Part shown: piece by piece, positions 1-9,784 of the stretch
Numbering within the stretch: position 1 is the first letter of the stretch
How the letters are laid out: each line of letters begins with the position of its first letter
Assembly: GCF_000711885.1 (NCBI RefSeq)
Contig: NZ_KL543995.1
Coordinates: 182,010-246,009 of the forward strand
DNA length: 64,000 bases
Reading direction: 5' to 3'
Source of the DNA: Chromobacterium haemolyticum DSM 19808
Lineage (GTDB): Bacteria > Pseudomonadota > Gammaproteobacteria > Burkholderiales > Chromobacteriaceae
Position numbers and translations under genes: made by a program
The notes under the pieces: model-generated
What the model was told of the DNA's origin: nothing
The model's input: the letters and a program-made list of their open reading frames with translations, nothing else
Databases searched by the model: none

Positions 1-3000
1 CGCGAGGCGGCTCCGTTGGCCGGACGCGTGGTGGCCTTGTTCCCCGGCCAGGGCGCGCAGTACGTGAATATGGGCCGCGATATCGCCAACGATTACCCGG
101 CGATGCGCGAAACGCTGGAAGGTCTGGACGCCGCGGCGCACGCCGACGGGCTGCCGTTGCCGTCCGCGTCCATCTTCCCGCCGCCGGCCTTCGACGCGGA
201 AACGGCGGATCGCCAGATGGCGGAACTGACCCAGACCCGCACGGCGCAGCCGGCGATCGGCGCGATCAGCGCCGGCTACTACAAACTGTTGAGCGGCCTG
301 GGCCTGCGTCCGGACTTCCTGGCCGGCCACAGCTACGGAGAAGTGACCGCCTTGTGGGCCGCCGGCGTGCTGAGCGACGAGGACTTCTACCGGACGTCGC
401 TGGCGCGCGGCGCGGCGGTGGCCAGCCCGGTGCCGGGCGGCGAGCCGGGCGCGATGCTGGCGGCTTCGCTGCCGGAGAGCGAGGCCAGCGCGGTGCTGGA
501 ACGCTTCCCGGAGCTGGTGGTGGCCAATTACAACTCGCAGCAGCAACTGGTGTTCGGCGGTGCCAGCGACATCATCCGCCAGGCCCATGAGTTTCTGAAC
601 GAGCGCAAGGTGCGCAGCCAAGTGCTGGCGGTGTCCGCGGCCTTCCACACCGACTTCGTGCGCCACGCTTGCGCGCCGTTTGAAGCCAGCTTGGCTGGGA
701 TTCCGTTCCAGGCGCCGCGGGCCGCGGTGTACTCCACCGCCAGCGGCGAGCGCCACGCCGACGACCCGGCCAAGATCAAGCAGTCGCTGATCAGCCAACT
801 GGTCAGCCCGGTGCGCTTCCAGCAAACCATAGAACGCATTCATCAGCAGGGCGGTTACTTGTTCGTCGAGATCGGTCCCAAGGGCATCTTGGGCAAGCTA
901 GTGGCGGACATTCTCAAGGACAAGCCGCACGCGGTGGTGTCGCTGAACCCCAGCGCCAACGGCGAGGAAGCCCTGCAATTCAAACGCGCGCTGGCGCGGC
1001 TGGCGGTGGAGGGCGTGGAGCTGAGCTCCACCGATCCGCAGGCGGCCTTGCCCTTGGCCGCGGCGCCGAAGAAAAAGTCGCTGACTTACAAGATGAGCGG
1101 CGGTTTCTTCTACTCGGAGAAAGCCAAGCAGCGCCGCGCGCACGCCATGCGCAAGGATACGCGCGTCATCGACGCCTTCATCGACGAGCGGCTTGCCGCC
1201 AGCTCGCCGCCGCTGGCGCCGGAGACGGAGCGGGATAGTAGGGTAGTGGTGGAAACTTTGGTCGACAACAGGGACGACATGATGTGGCTGGAGCCCATCC
1301 ATGTCATAAGCGGAGAGGGAATCATGCAACGCAGTAGCTCGGACAACGAAGTATTGAGCGTATTGGACGCGCAGATCCAGGCGCAGAACATGCTCAGCCA
1401 GGTGCATCAGCAGTTCCAGCTGAATCAGAAGGATTACATCCAGCTGCTGGATTCGCTGATGACCAAGCAATACACCTTGCTGGAGAAATTCCAGGGCAGC
1501 CAGCAATTGACGGAGGTGGTGGCCAGCCTGGGCCAGAGCCTGCAGCTGCTGGACAAGAATCAGGAACTCTACCACGTTAATCACGAGCACTATTTTGACA
1601 ACCAGCAAGCCTTGCTGGGCGCCGATGTCGCCGCGCGCGGCGGCCAGGTGGCCGCGCGTCTGCAACAGCGCGCGCCGCTGGAAGTGAGCTTGCCGACCCC
1701 GCGCGCAGCGGTGGAATTGCCGGCGGCCGCTCCCCTTGCGCAGCCTGCCGTCGCCCCTTCCGCGCCGGTGGCCGCCGTGACCGAGGTTCAGGCGCCCAAG
1801 CCGAAGCTGCAGGACATCCCGCAAGCCGTCGCCCCGGCCGCGCCGGCTCCGATGGCCGCGCCCGCTCCTGTAGCCGCCGCGCCGGCCGCCGTCGCGATCA
1901 GCGCCGAAGACCAGGCCCTGATTCAGCGCTTCGAGGCCTTGACCGAGGCTGACCTGATCAAGCAACTGATCGACATCGTCAGCGACCGCACCGGCTACCC
2001 GGCGGACATGATCAATGAAGAAATGGACCTGGAAGCGGACCTGGGCATCGATTCGATCAAGCGCCTGGAAATCTTCGGCGCCATGTTCGACCAACTGTCC
2101 GCCGAAGTGCCGCACTTCCAGGACATGGAAAAACAGAAGGACATGGAAACCTTCGACATCGACGCCTTCAGCAACATTCGCAAGATGGGCGGCTTCTTCA
2201 AGCAAACCATCTCCGAACTGCTGACCGAACTGAAGCAGGGTTCCGCCGCCGCGCCGGCCGCGGAAGCCGCTCCGGCTCCGGTGGAAGCGCCGGCCCCGGT
2301 TTCCAGCGAACCCGCCTTGCACGAAACCCCGGCGGCGGAAGCCAAGCCCTTGCGTCAGCTGGGCGTGGTGTCGTCCACCAAGAAACTGGTGGCCGACGTT
2401 GCCGTGGAGGACTCCGCAGCAAAAAAATCCCTAGCTGAGCCCCGGGAGACGGCATCTGCCCTCGCTCAGCAATCCCCTGTAAGTGATGCCCATACGGTAA
2501 CCGCGTCCATCCATCGTTTTCAGGCGCGGAAACAGGCTTTGCCCAAGCCGGACCTGCTGGAGCTGGCCGCCGGCCGGCTCTGGCTGCTGACCGACGACGG
2601 CAAGGGTTTAAGCGAAGAAGTGGCCAAACAGCTGCTGGCCCACGGCCAACAGGTGGCGCGGCTGGTATTCAAGTGGCAGCAGGCCAAGGGCCAGCGCAAG
2701 GCGATCAAGCACGTGAACGACTACGTGTTGGAACGCGCCGACGAGCTGGCGCTGGAGGACGTGCTGTCGCGCATCGCGGTGGCCGAAGGGCAGGTGGGTG
2801 GCTTCATTCATCTGCAGGCGCCGGCCGGCAACGTCAAATCGCTGGCCAACGCCTTCCCCGCAGCCGAGTACGACACCGCGCAAGCGCTGTTCCTGCTGGC
2901 CAAGCTGCTGCAGCCAGCGTTGGCGCAGCCCGGGCCGGGACGCGCGTGCTTCTTCGTGGCCAGCCAGCTGGACGGCGAGCTGGGCACCGCCCGGCGCGCC

Positions 3001-4974
3001 GCCTTCCCGGTGGCCGCCGCTGGCGTCAGCGGCCTGAGCAAGGCGCTGAACATAGAGTGGGAAGATGTGTTCTGCCGCACGGTGGACTTCGATCCCAAAT
3101 GCGGCAAGAGCGCCATCGCCGCGATGTTGCTGGAAGAGCTGCGCGACGTGCAGTCCGACGTGGCCGAAGTGGGCCGCGGCGTCAAGGGCGAGCGGATGAC
3201 GCTGGGCTTCGAGGCGGCGCCGACCGATCCTCAGGCCGTGGCCAATATCGACGCCAAGACCGTGTTCCTGGTCACTGGCGGCGCGCGCGGCATCACCGCC
3301 GAGTGCGTGATCGCGCTGGCCAAGCGTTATCCGGCCCGCTTCGCGCTGCTGGGCCGCACCCGCATCGACGCGCCGCTGCCGGAGTGGGCGGAAGGCGGCG
3401 GCGAATTGGCCGAGCTCAAGGCGCGCGCCATCCGCCACCTGCAGCAGCAGGGCGAGACGGTGACGCCGGTCAAGGTGGACGCCTTGCTCAAGGACGTGCT
3501 CCAGCTGGCCGAGGTGCGCGCCACCATCGCCAGTATCGAGCAGGCCGGCGGCCAGGCCATCTATCTGGCTTGCGACATCGGCGACGCCAAGGATGTGGCG
3601 CGGGCGGCTGCGGAGGCGCAGCGGCAGCTGGGGCCCATCCGCGGCATCATCCACGGCGCCGGCAACCTGGCGGACAAGCGCATCGAGAAAAAGACCCCGG
3701 CGGATTTCCGTTCGGTGTTCCACACCAAGGTGAAAGGGCTGGAGAACCTGTTGGCGGCGGTCAAGCCGGACGGCTTGCGCCACCTGGTGCTGTTCTCTTC
3801 GGTGTCGGGCTTCTTCGGCAACGCCGGCCAGACCGATTACGCGATGGCCAACGACGCGCTGAACAAGTTCGCCTACCTGTACCAGACCCTGTACCCGAAA
3901 CAGCAGGTGCGCAGCATCAACTGGGGTCCGTGGGACAGCGGCATGGTCAACGACGTGCTGAAGAAGGCCTACGCCGACCGCGGCCTGGCCATCATCCCCA
4001 CCTCCGTCGGCGCGCAGTTTTTCGTCGACGAGTTCGCCGCCGGCCTGGTGCCGCAGGTGATCGTGGGCGGCGGCAGCTACAAGGTGGGGCGCAAGCAGAA
4101 GACCCTGCCGGCGCTGACCCGGGTGGAGCGCGAGCTGGACCCGGCCGTCAACGGCTTCCTGGCCGATCACGTGGTGGGCGGGCAGCCTGTGCTGCCGGCC
4201 ACCGCCGCGGCCGGCTGGATGGTGCAGCTGTGCGAAGACCTGCTGCCGGGCTACCGGCTGGAGACGCTGACGGACTTCCGCGTGCTCAAGGGCGTGGTGT
4301 TCGACGCCGGAGAGCAGCGGCGCTTCATCGCCGAACTGAGGCCGGTGGACGAAGCCGGCGGCAACGGCGACCGCCACACGCTGGACGTGAGCATCTTCAA
4401 CCAAGTGGACGGCGCCGCGCTGAACCGCTACCAGGCGCGGGTGACCATGACCCGGCTGGCGGCGGAGCAGCCGGCGGACGGGCCGAAGGCGCCGACCGGC
4501 GCGCCGCTGGAGCATCCGCCGCTGTACGGCGACATGCGCGACGGCGCCTGGCTGTTCCATGGCCCGGCCTTCCGCGGCGTACAGACCTTGTTCCGTCTCG
4601 ACGGCCAGGGCCTGCAAGCGGGCGGCCGGCTGGCCGCCGCGGCCGGACAGGGGCAGTTCCCGGTGAACTCCTTCAACCCCTACCTGGCGGACGTGGCGTT
4701 GCAAACGCCGCTGGTCTGGCTGATGTCGCAGTCGGACAAGGCGGGGCTGCCGCTGCAGATCGCCGAGTGGCGGCAGTACGCGCCGCTGGCTTTCGACCAG
4801 GCCTTCTATCTGAGCATGGCGGTCACGGCGCAAACCGCGACCACTCTGCTGGCCGACGTCATCGTCCACAGCGCCGACGGCAAGGTGTACAGCAAGCTTT
4901 CCGGCTTGCAGTTCACCGTGTCGAAGAAGCTGCGGCAGTTGATGTGCGACCCGGAGGCCAGTGTGGCGGTGTGA
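1..4974 (+). CDS. PfaA-like iterative synthase: AT-ACP-KR-DH, 5' end outside window
   Basis: Large multidomain synthase of the PUFA-synthase (PfaA) type. The frame is open from base 1 with no stop, so the gene almost certainly begins upstream and the missing part should be the ketosynthase; TTG at 16 is only the first possible start inside the window. Counting from base 16: acyltransferase at about 1-310 with GQGAQ and the GHSYG nucleophile (Ser106); a Gln-rich probable coiled linker at 430-530; Ala/Pro linkers; one carrier domain with the LGIDSIKR site (Ser680); ketoreductase with TGGARG near 1087-1092 and active Tyr1275 (YAMAN); a C-terminal dehydratase-like domain with an HxxxGxxxxP motif (His1385). 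Only one carrier domain is visible, whereas EPA/DHA synthases carry four to nine in tandem. It heads the biosynthetic locus that continues to 21485. Confidence 0.9.
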   Translation, partial: REAAPLAGRVVALFPGQGAQYVNMGRDIANDYPAMRETLEGLDAAAHADGLPLPSASIFPPPAFDAETADRQMAELTQTRTAQPAIGAISAGYYKLLSGLGLRPDFLAGHSYGEVTALWAAGVLSDEDFYRTSLARGAAVASPVPGGEPGAMLAASLPESEASAVLERFPELVVANYNSQQQLVFGGASDIIRQAHEFLNERKVRSQVLAVSAAFHTDFVRHACAPFEASLAGIPFQAPRAAVYSTASGERHADDPAKIKQSLISQLVSPVRFQQTIERIHQQGGYLFVEIGPKGILGKLVADILKDKPHAVVSLNPSANGEEALQFKRALARLAVEGVELSSTDPQAALPLAAAPKKKSLTYKMSGGFFYSEKAKQRRAHAMRKDTRVIDAFIDERLAASSPPLAPETERDSRVVVETLVDNRDDMMWLEPIHVISGEGIMQRSSSDNEVLSVLDAQIQAQNMLSQVHQQFQLNQKDYIQLLDSLMTKQYTLLEKFQGSQQLTEVVASLGQSLQLLDKNQELYHVNHEHYFDNQQALLGADVAARGGQVAARLQQRAPLEVSLPTPRAAVELPAAAPLAQPAVAPSAPVAAVTEVQAPKPKLQDIPQAVAPAAPAPMAAPAPVAAAPAAVAISAEDQALIQRFEALTEADLIKQLIDIVSDRTGYPADMINEEMDLEADLGIDSIKRLEIFGAMFDQLSAEVPHFQDMEKQKDMETFDIDAFSNIRKMGGFFKQTISELLTELKQGSAAAPAAEAAPAPVEAPAPVSSEPALHETPAAEAKPLRQLGVVSSTKKLVADVAVEDSAAKKSLAEPRETASALAQQSPVSDAHTVTASIHRFQARKQALPKPDLLELAAGRLWLLTDDGKGLSEEVAKQLLAHGQQVARLVFKWQQAKGQRKAIKHVNDYVLERADELALEDVLSRIAVAEGQVGGFIHLQAPAGNVKSLANAFPAAEYDTAQALFLLAKLLQPALAQPGPGRACFFVASQLDGELGTARRAAFPVAAAGVSGLSKALNIEWEDVFCRTVDFDPKCGKSAIAAMLLEELRDVQSDVAEVGRGVKGERMTLGFEAAPTDPQAVANIDAKTVFLVTGGARGITAECVIALAKRYPARFALLGRTRIDAPLPEWAEGGGELAELKARAIRHLQQQGETVTPVKVDALLKDVLQLAEVRATIASIEQAGGQAIYLACDIGDAKDVARAAAEAQRQLGPIRGIIHGAGNLADKRIEKKTPADFRSVFHTKVKGLENLLAAVKPDGLRHLVLFSSVSGFFGNAGQTDYAMANDALNKFAYLYQTLYPKQQVRSINWGPWDSGMVNDVLKKAYADRGLAIIPTSVGAQFFVDEFAAGLVPQVIVGGGSYKVGRKQKTLPALTRVERELDPAVNGFLADHVVGGQPVLPATAAAGWMVQLCEDLLPGYRLETLTDFRVLKGVVFDAGEQRRFIAELRPVDEAGGNGDRHTLDVSIFNQVDGAALNRYQARVTMTRLAAEQPADGPKAPTGAPLEHPPLYGDMRDGAWLFHGPAFRGVQTLFRLDGQGLQAGGRLAAAAGQGQFPVNSFNPYLADVALQTPLVWLMSQSDKAGLPLQIAEWRQYAPLAFDQAFYLSMAVTAQTATTLLADVIVHSADGKVYSKLSGLQFTVSKKLRQLMCDPEASVAV

Positions 4975-4983
4975 CGCGAGCAA

Positions 4984-5005
4984 GGCCGCGCCCGCGGGCG
5001 CGGCC
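4984..5005. terminator. GC-rich perfect hairpin after the PfaA-like gene
   Basis: Ten-base arms around a two-base centre (GGCCGCGCCC / GGGCGCGGCC) lie nine bases after the stop. There is no T-run, so it may only attenuate or protect the mRNA end. The rest of 5006-5177 is very GC-rich, holds another imperfect GCCGCC hairpin near 5095-5135, and shows no gene. Confidence 0.4.
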
Positions 5006-5177
5006 GGTCCTACAGCCGAGGCGCGGCGGCGGAGCGTTCGCCTGACCGCCGCCGCACTCGAAATCGGCCCGCGCCGGTTCAATCCTGATCCCGCGCCGCC
5101 GCCCGCCGCTTCAACAGCGGCCGGCGGCGGAGGGGGACGGTTGCGCCCAAGGTTTGGGAATGTTGGCTCTACTTTCA

Positions 5178-5442
5178 GGATCTGTTGACGTTTGTTTTTC
5201 TGTTGCGTTCGCTCCCAGGCGGATGCAGCGCGCGAAGCCCGCCTCGCCGCAGTGTCATTCACTGCCAGAGGCGGGCGACAAAGCGAGGCGCCGGCTGGGA
5301 GCGAACCCAGGGGCTGACCGGGAAAAGAACCCTCTACGGCGTTGTAAGGCTTGGCCTTGGTTCACCAAGGCCTGCGCCCTCCGCCTTGTAGAACGCACTT
5401 TTCTCGGTCAGCGCAGCGAGAAAAACAAACGTCAACAGATCC
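5178..5442. mobile_element. 265-bp MITE-like element with perfect 24-bp terminal inverted repeats
   Basis: The left end (5178-5201, beginning GGATCTGTTGACG) and right end (5419-5442, ending CGTCAACAGATCC) are perfect 24-bp inverted repeats. A nested 12-bp inverted repeat GTTCGCTCCCAG (5207-5218) / CTGGGAGCGAAC (5295-5306) lies inside. There is no transposase; the inside codes for nothing recognisable. I see no clear target duplication. It ends 16 bases before the start codon of the next synthase gene, so it must influence how that gene is transcribed. Confidence 0.75.
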
Positions 5443-5458
5443 AAGACACGGAAGCATT

Positions 5459-8400
5459 ATGGAAGAAATTGCCATTATCGGATTAGGTTGCCTGTTTCCA
5501 GGCGCCGAAACGCCAGAACAGTACTGGCGCAACCTGCTGGAGCGGCGGGATTGCACCTCGGAATTGAGCCGGGAAGAGCTGGGCGTGGACCCGGCGCTGT
5601 ATCGCCATCCGGTGCCGGGCACCGCGGACAAGATCGCCTACAACAAGAACGGCCATGTGCGCGGCTTCAAGCTGGACGCCGGCCGCTACCGTCTGCCCGC
5701 CGCGCAGTTGGAGGCGCTGGACCCCTTGTTCCAATGGACGCTCTACGCGGCGGAACAGGCGCTGATCGACGCCGGACAGGGCGCCGCCCACAGCGCCGAG
5801 GCGCTGGAGCGCTGCGGCCTGATCATCGGCAATATCGGCATGCCCACGCACGCCGGCAAGAAACTGCTCAACGGCTTCTATCAAGGCATCCTGGAGCCCT
5901 ACGTCCAGGAGCTGCTGCAACGCGACGATTTCCATTTCCGCCAGCCCTGGCAGGCGGAAGGCTTGTCCGATCTCAATCTGATGACCGGCAGCCACAACGC
6001 CACGCTGGCGGCCCAGGCGCTGGGCCTGGCCGGCCCCAGCTTCGCGCTGGACGCGGCCTGCGCCTCGGCGCTGTACGCCATCCGCGTGGCCAGCTATTAC
6101 CTGCAAAGCGGCAAGGCCGATCTGATGCTGGCCGGCGCGGTTTGCCACGCCGACCACATCTATATCGATCATGGCTTCAATGTGCTGCAGGCCTTCCCGG
6201 CGGACGGCCAATCGGTGCCGTTCGACCGCAACTCCCAGGGCCTGAAGGCCGGCGAGGGCGCCAGCGTGATCGCGCTCAAGCGCTACGCCGACGCGGTGCG
6301 CGACAAGGACCGCATCTACGGCGTGATCGAATCCATAGGCCTGTCCAACGACGGCGGCGCCAAGCACATTCTGGTGCCGGACCTCAACGGCCAGTTGCTG
6401 TCGCTGAAACGCGCCTACGACGGCGTGGACAAGAACATCGATTATCTGGAATGCCACGCCACCGGCACCCCGGTGGGCGACCAGGTGGAGCTGGGTTCGG
6501 TGGAGACCTTCTTCGCCGATCAGGCGCAGCGGCCGTTGATCGGCGCCAACAAGGGCAATATCGGGCATATGCTGACCGCCTCCGGCATGGCCAGCATTCT
6601 CAAGGTGCTGCTGGCGATGCGCAGCGGCGTGATTCCGCCGACGCTGAACGTGGAAGACATGGTCAGCACCCCGGGCGGCCAGCTGGACATCCGCCACGTG
6701 GTGCGCGATACCACGCCGTGGCCGCAACGCGGCCAGGCCAAGCGCGCCGGCATCAACGCCTTCGGCTTCGGCGGCGTCAACGGCCACATGGTGCTGCGCG
6801 AACACCGCGCCGACGCGCCGGCGGCCGCCTGGCCGCAGCTGCCGGCGGAGCAACAAAGCCTGGCCATTGTCGGCGTGGGCGTGGCCCTGGCCGACACCGA
6901 AACCCCGGACGCCTTGCTGCGGACGGTGGCCGAGGGCCGCAGCCACTTCCGTCCGCTGCCGCGCACCCGCTGGCTGGGTCTGGAGGGGCGCGCCGACGTG
7001 CTGGGCGCGCGCGGCTACCGTCAGGCCCCGGCGGGCGCCTATATCGAGCAGTTCGATTTCGACTGCAAACGCTTCAAGCTGCCGCCCAAGGTGGTGGGCA
7101 GCCATCTGCTGTCGCATTTGTTCCTGATGCCCATCGCCGAGCGCGCCTTCTACGACGCCGGCTATCAGCTGGACGGCCGGAAGCGCAATATCGCCGTCAT
7201 CGTCGCCGGCGACGTGGACTACAGCTGCTCGCGCTACCAGGCGCGCAACGAAATGGCCTGGCAGGTGCGAGACAGCCTGGCGCACAGCGGCATCTCGCTG
7301 AGTGAGGCGCAGACCGCGGCGCTGGAAACCATCGTCAAGGACAGCTTGTTCCCGGAGCCGTATCCGGAGGGCATCACCGGCGGCATCGGCAATGTGGTGG
7401 CCAGCCGCATCGCCGCCCACCTGAAGCTGGACGGCCCGGCCTTCTCCTTGTGCGCGCATGAAAACGCCGCCTTCAAGGCGATAGAGCTGGCGCAATTCAT
7501 GTTGTCCGAGCAATTGGTGGACGCGGTGATCGTCGCCGGCGGCAGCTTCGCCGGCGGCCTGGAAAACGTGTTGTGGGCGCCGCGTCGCGGCGCCGGCCAT
7601 GTCGACGCGCCGGTGGGCGAGGGCGGCGGCGTGGTGGTGCTCAAGCGCGAGCAGGCGGCGCTGGACGCCAAGGACCGCGTCTACGCGGTGATGCGCGGCC
7701 TGGCCATCGGCCACGCCTGCGGCGACAGTACCGAATTCCAACCCGTGGCGGACGCGGTGGCGCGTTCGGCGGCGGCGGCCTTGCGCCAAGCCGGCGCGGA
7801 TCCGGCGTCGGTGGGGTATCTGGAGCTGAGCGGCGGCGCGCTGGCCAGCGACAACCAGGTGGAGATCGACGGACTGTCCCGGGTTTACCGCGACAGCGGC
7901 GCCGCCGCCGGTTCGGTGGCCGCCAACTACGGCCAGCTGGCCTCGGCCCAAGGCATCGTCAGCGTGATCAAGGCCGCGCTCTGCCTGTATAGCCGGCAAC
8001 TGCCCGGCGCGGCGGCGTTGGCCGCCTATCCGGAGGACGCGCTGCGCGCCGTGTTCCGCGCCGGAGAAACCGGCGCGGCCTGGCTGGCGCCGGCCGGCGG
8101 CCTGAGGCTGGCGGCGGTCAACAGCCTGGGCCTGGACCGAGGCTACGCCCACATGATTCTGCAGGAGCCCGGCGAGGCCAATCGCCGGGAAGCCCGGACG
8201 CCGACGCCGCCGCAGACGGGCGGTCCGGCCCTGGTCGCCACCGTGCACACCGGCCGCGAACACACCATCGCCGAGATGATAGTCAACGACGCCAACCGCG
8301 CGCTGTTCGGCAACGTCACGCCCTGGCGGCGTCCGCAGCCGGCGGCGCAACAGGCGCAGCCGCTGCCCGCCGCCGCCGTGTCGGCGGACAGCGAGGCGCC

Positions 8401-9784
8401 GGCCTTGCAACGTCAACAGAGCCGGCAGGCGCAAACCCAGCTCAGCTATCTGCAGGCGGAACAGCGCTTCTACCAGCGCATCGCGCAACTGCTGGGCGCC
8501 GGCGCGCCGGCCGGCCGGCCCCGCGCGGCCAAGCCCAAGGCGGCGCCGCCGCGTCCACGCCCCTTGTTCGACGAAGCCCAGTTGGTGGAATTGACCGACG
8601 GCTCCATCGCCAAGGTGCTGGGCCCGGATTACGCCGAGGCCGACAGTTATCCGATCCGCACCCGCATGCCGTCGCCGCCGTATATGTTCGCCTCGCGCAT
8701 CACCGCGCTGTCGGCGCAGCCGGGCAAGCTGGAGCCGTGCTTCATTGAGTGGGAGTACGACCTGCATCCCGACGCCTGGTACGTGTCCGACGGACTGGTG
8801 CCGGCCTTCGTGTCGCTGGAAGCCTCGCACGCGATGATTGTGGCCTTCACCTATATCGGCTGCGACCAGCTGTTCAAGGGCCAGCTGCGCTACCGGGCGG
8901 TGGATAGTCAGACCACGGTCTACGGTCCCTTGCCCAAGGCCGGCGAAGTGCTGCGCGGCCGCGTCAACATCAAGTCCTTCCTCAAGGTGGGCAAGAACGT
9001 GCTGATCGCCTACGAGTACCTGTGCTACGTCGGCGATAGGCTGAGCTTCAAGCTGGAGGCTAATTCCGGTTTCTTCCTGCCCAAGGACATCGAAAAGTCC
9101 AAGGGGGTCAACACCGCGCCCTATCTGACGGCCAAACAGCCGGCGGAGCCGTTCCAGCCGCCGCTGCGCTGCGGGCGCGATGCCTTCGACAACAGCCATA
9201 TCGAAGCCCTGCAGCGCGGCGATTTCGTCGCCTGCTTCGGAGACGCCGCCTATGCCGCGCCGCGCGCGCCGCGTTTGTACGCGCCGGCGGCCAAGATGCT
9301 GGACCGAGTGGTGTCGATCTCCGCTTCCGGCGGCGCTTTCGGCCTGGGCGAAGCGGTGGCCGAGCGCGACATCGACCCCAGCCATTGGGTGTTCCGCGCC
9401 CACTTCAAGAACGACCCGGTGATGCCCGGCACCTTCCTGGTGGAAGGCTGCGAACAGCTGGTCAAGTTCTACCTGTGCTACCTGGGGCTGTACTCCTTGC
9501 CGGGACTGGCGCCGCACGCGCTCAGCCCGCACAGCTACAGCGCCAAGTTCCGCGGCGAAGTGAAGTGCGAGGCGGACACCCTGCGTTACCGGCTCACCTG
9601 CAAATCCATCCACTGCGACTACCAGGCCGACGGCCAACTGGAGCGGATGGCGCTGGTCTTCGTCGCCGAGATCATTTACCGCGGCAACGTCATCGGCATT
9701 TGCGACAACCTAGGCGCCGGCTTCAGCCGCGCGCCGGCAGCGGCGGGCGCATCCGCGCCGGCCCTGACAGCGATAGAGGCATGA
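5459..9784 (+). CDS. KS-CLF-DH-DH synthase subunit (PfaC-like)
   Basis: 1441 residues from ATG 5459, chosen because MEEIAIIG begins a ketosynthase domain; in-frame codons upstream lie inside the repeat element. Domains: ketosynthase at 1-450 with Cys201 (DAACASA), His333 (HATGT) and His370; a second KS-fold at 466-905 in which the nucleophile position is Glu668 (SLCAHENAA), so this is a chain-length-factor; a linker; then two FabA-like hotdog dehydratase domains at about 1030-1215 (PDAWYVSDG) and 1230-1441 (HFKNDPVMPG, His1315). This is the architecture of PfaC without extra modules. It would condense and dehydrate the growing chain with the carrier domain of the preceding gene. Its stop is directly followed by the ATG of the next gene, so translation is coupled. 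Confidence 0.92.
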   Translation: MEEIAIIGLGCLFPGAETPEQYWRNLLERRDCTSELSREELGVDPALYRHPVPGTADKIAYNKNGHVRGFKLDAGRYRLPAAQLEALDPLFQWTLYAAEQALIDAGQGAAHSAEALERCGLIIGNIGMPTHAGKKLLNGFYQGILEPYVQELLQRDDFHFRQPWQAEGLSDLNLMTGSHNATLAAQALGLAGPSFALDAACASALYAIRVASYYLQSGKADLMLAGAVCHADHIYIDHGFNVLQAFPADGQSVPFDRNSQGLKAGEGASVIALKRYADAVRDKDRIYGVIESIGLSNDGGAKHILVPDLNGQLLSLKRAYDGVDKNIDYLECHATGTPVGDQVELGSVETFFADQAQRPLIGANKGNIGHMLTASGMASILKVLLAMRSGVIPPTLNVEDMVSTPGGQLDIRHVVRDTTPWPQRGQAKRAGINAFGFGGVNGHMVLREHRADAPAAAWPQLPAEQQSLAIVGVGVALADTETPDALLRTVAEGRSHFRPLPRTRWLGLEGRADVLGARGYRQAPAGAYIEQFDFDCKRFKLPPKVVGSHLLSHLFLMPIAERAFYDAGYQLDGRKRNIAVIVAGDVDYSCSRYQARNEMAWQVRDSLAHSGISLSEAQTAALETIVKDSLFPEPYPEGITGGIGNVVASRIAAHLKLDGPAFSLCAHENAAFKAIELAQFMLSEQLVDAVIVAGGSFAGGLENVLWAPRRGAGHVDAPVGEGGGVVVLKREQAALDAKDRVYAVMRGLAIGHACGDSTEFQPVADAVARSAAAALRQAGADPASVGYLELSGGALASDNQVEIDGLSRVYRDSGAAAGSVAANYGQLASAQGIVSVIKAALCLYSRQLPGAAALAAYPEDALRAVFRAGETGAAWLAPAGGLRLAAVNSLGLDRGYAHMILQEPGEANRREARTPTPPQTGGPALVATVHTGREHTIAEMIVNDANRALFGNVTPWRRPQPAAQQAQPLPAAAVSADSEAPALQRQQSRQAQTQLSYLQAEQRFYQRIAQLLGAGAPAGRPRAAKPKAAPPRPRPLFDEAQLVELTDGSIAKVLGPDYAEADSYPIRTRMPSPPYMFASRITALSAQPGKLEPCFIEWEYDLHPDAWYVSDGLVPAFVSLEASHAMIVAFTYIGCDQLFKGQLRYRAVDSQTTVYGPLPKAGEVLRGRVNIKSFLKVGKNVLIAYEYLCYVGDRLSFKLEANSGFFLPKDIEKSKGVNTAPYLTAKQPAEPFQPPLRCGRDAFDNSHIEALQRGDFVACFGDAAYAAPRAPRLYAPAAKMLDRVVSISASGGAFGLGEAVAERDIDPSHWVFRAHFKNDPVMPGTFLVEGCEQLVKFYLCYLGLYSLPGLAPHALSPHSYSAKFRGEVKCEADTLRYRLTCKSIHCDYQADGQLERMALVFVAEIIYRGNVIGICDNLGAGFSRAPAAAGASAPALTAIEA

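Noticed and set aside
2608-5262. Long open frame of several hundred codons on the minus strand opposite the PfaA-like gene
   Set aside because: Arg/His/Gln-rich composition and no domain; typical antisense shadow of a GC-rich gene. The same holds for the long minus-strand frames at 5483-9637, 43244-46006 and 54103-56250.
5351-5458. Upstream in-frame start for the KS-CLF-DH gene
   Set aside because: Those codons lie inside the inverted-repeat element and do not resemble any ketosynthase N-terminus; MEEIAIIG at 5459 is the natural start.
1-9784. Ordinary EPA/DHA polyunsaturated fatty acid synthase
   Set aside because: Domain types fit, but the fused aminotransferase, the thioester reductase, the exporter and the single visible carrier domain argue for an aminated, exported product.
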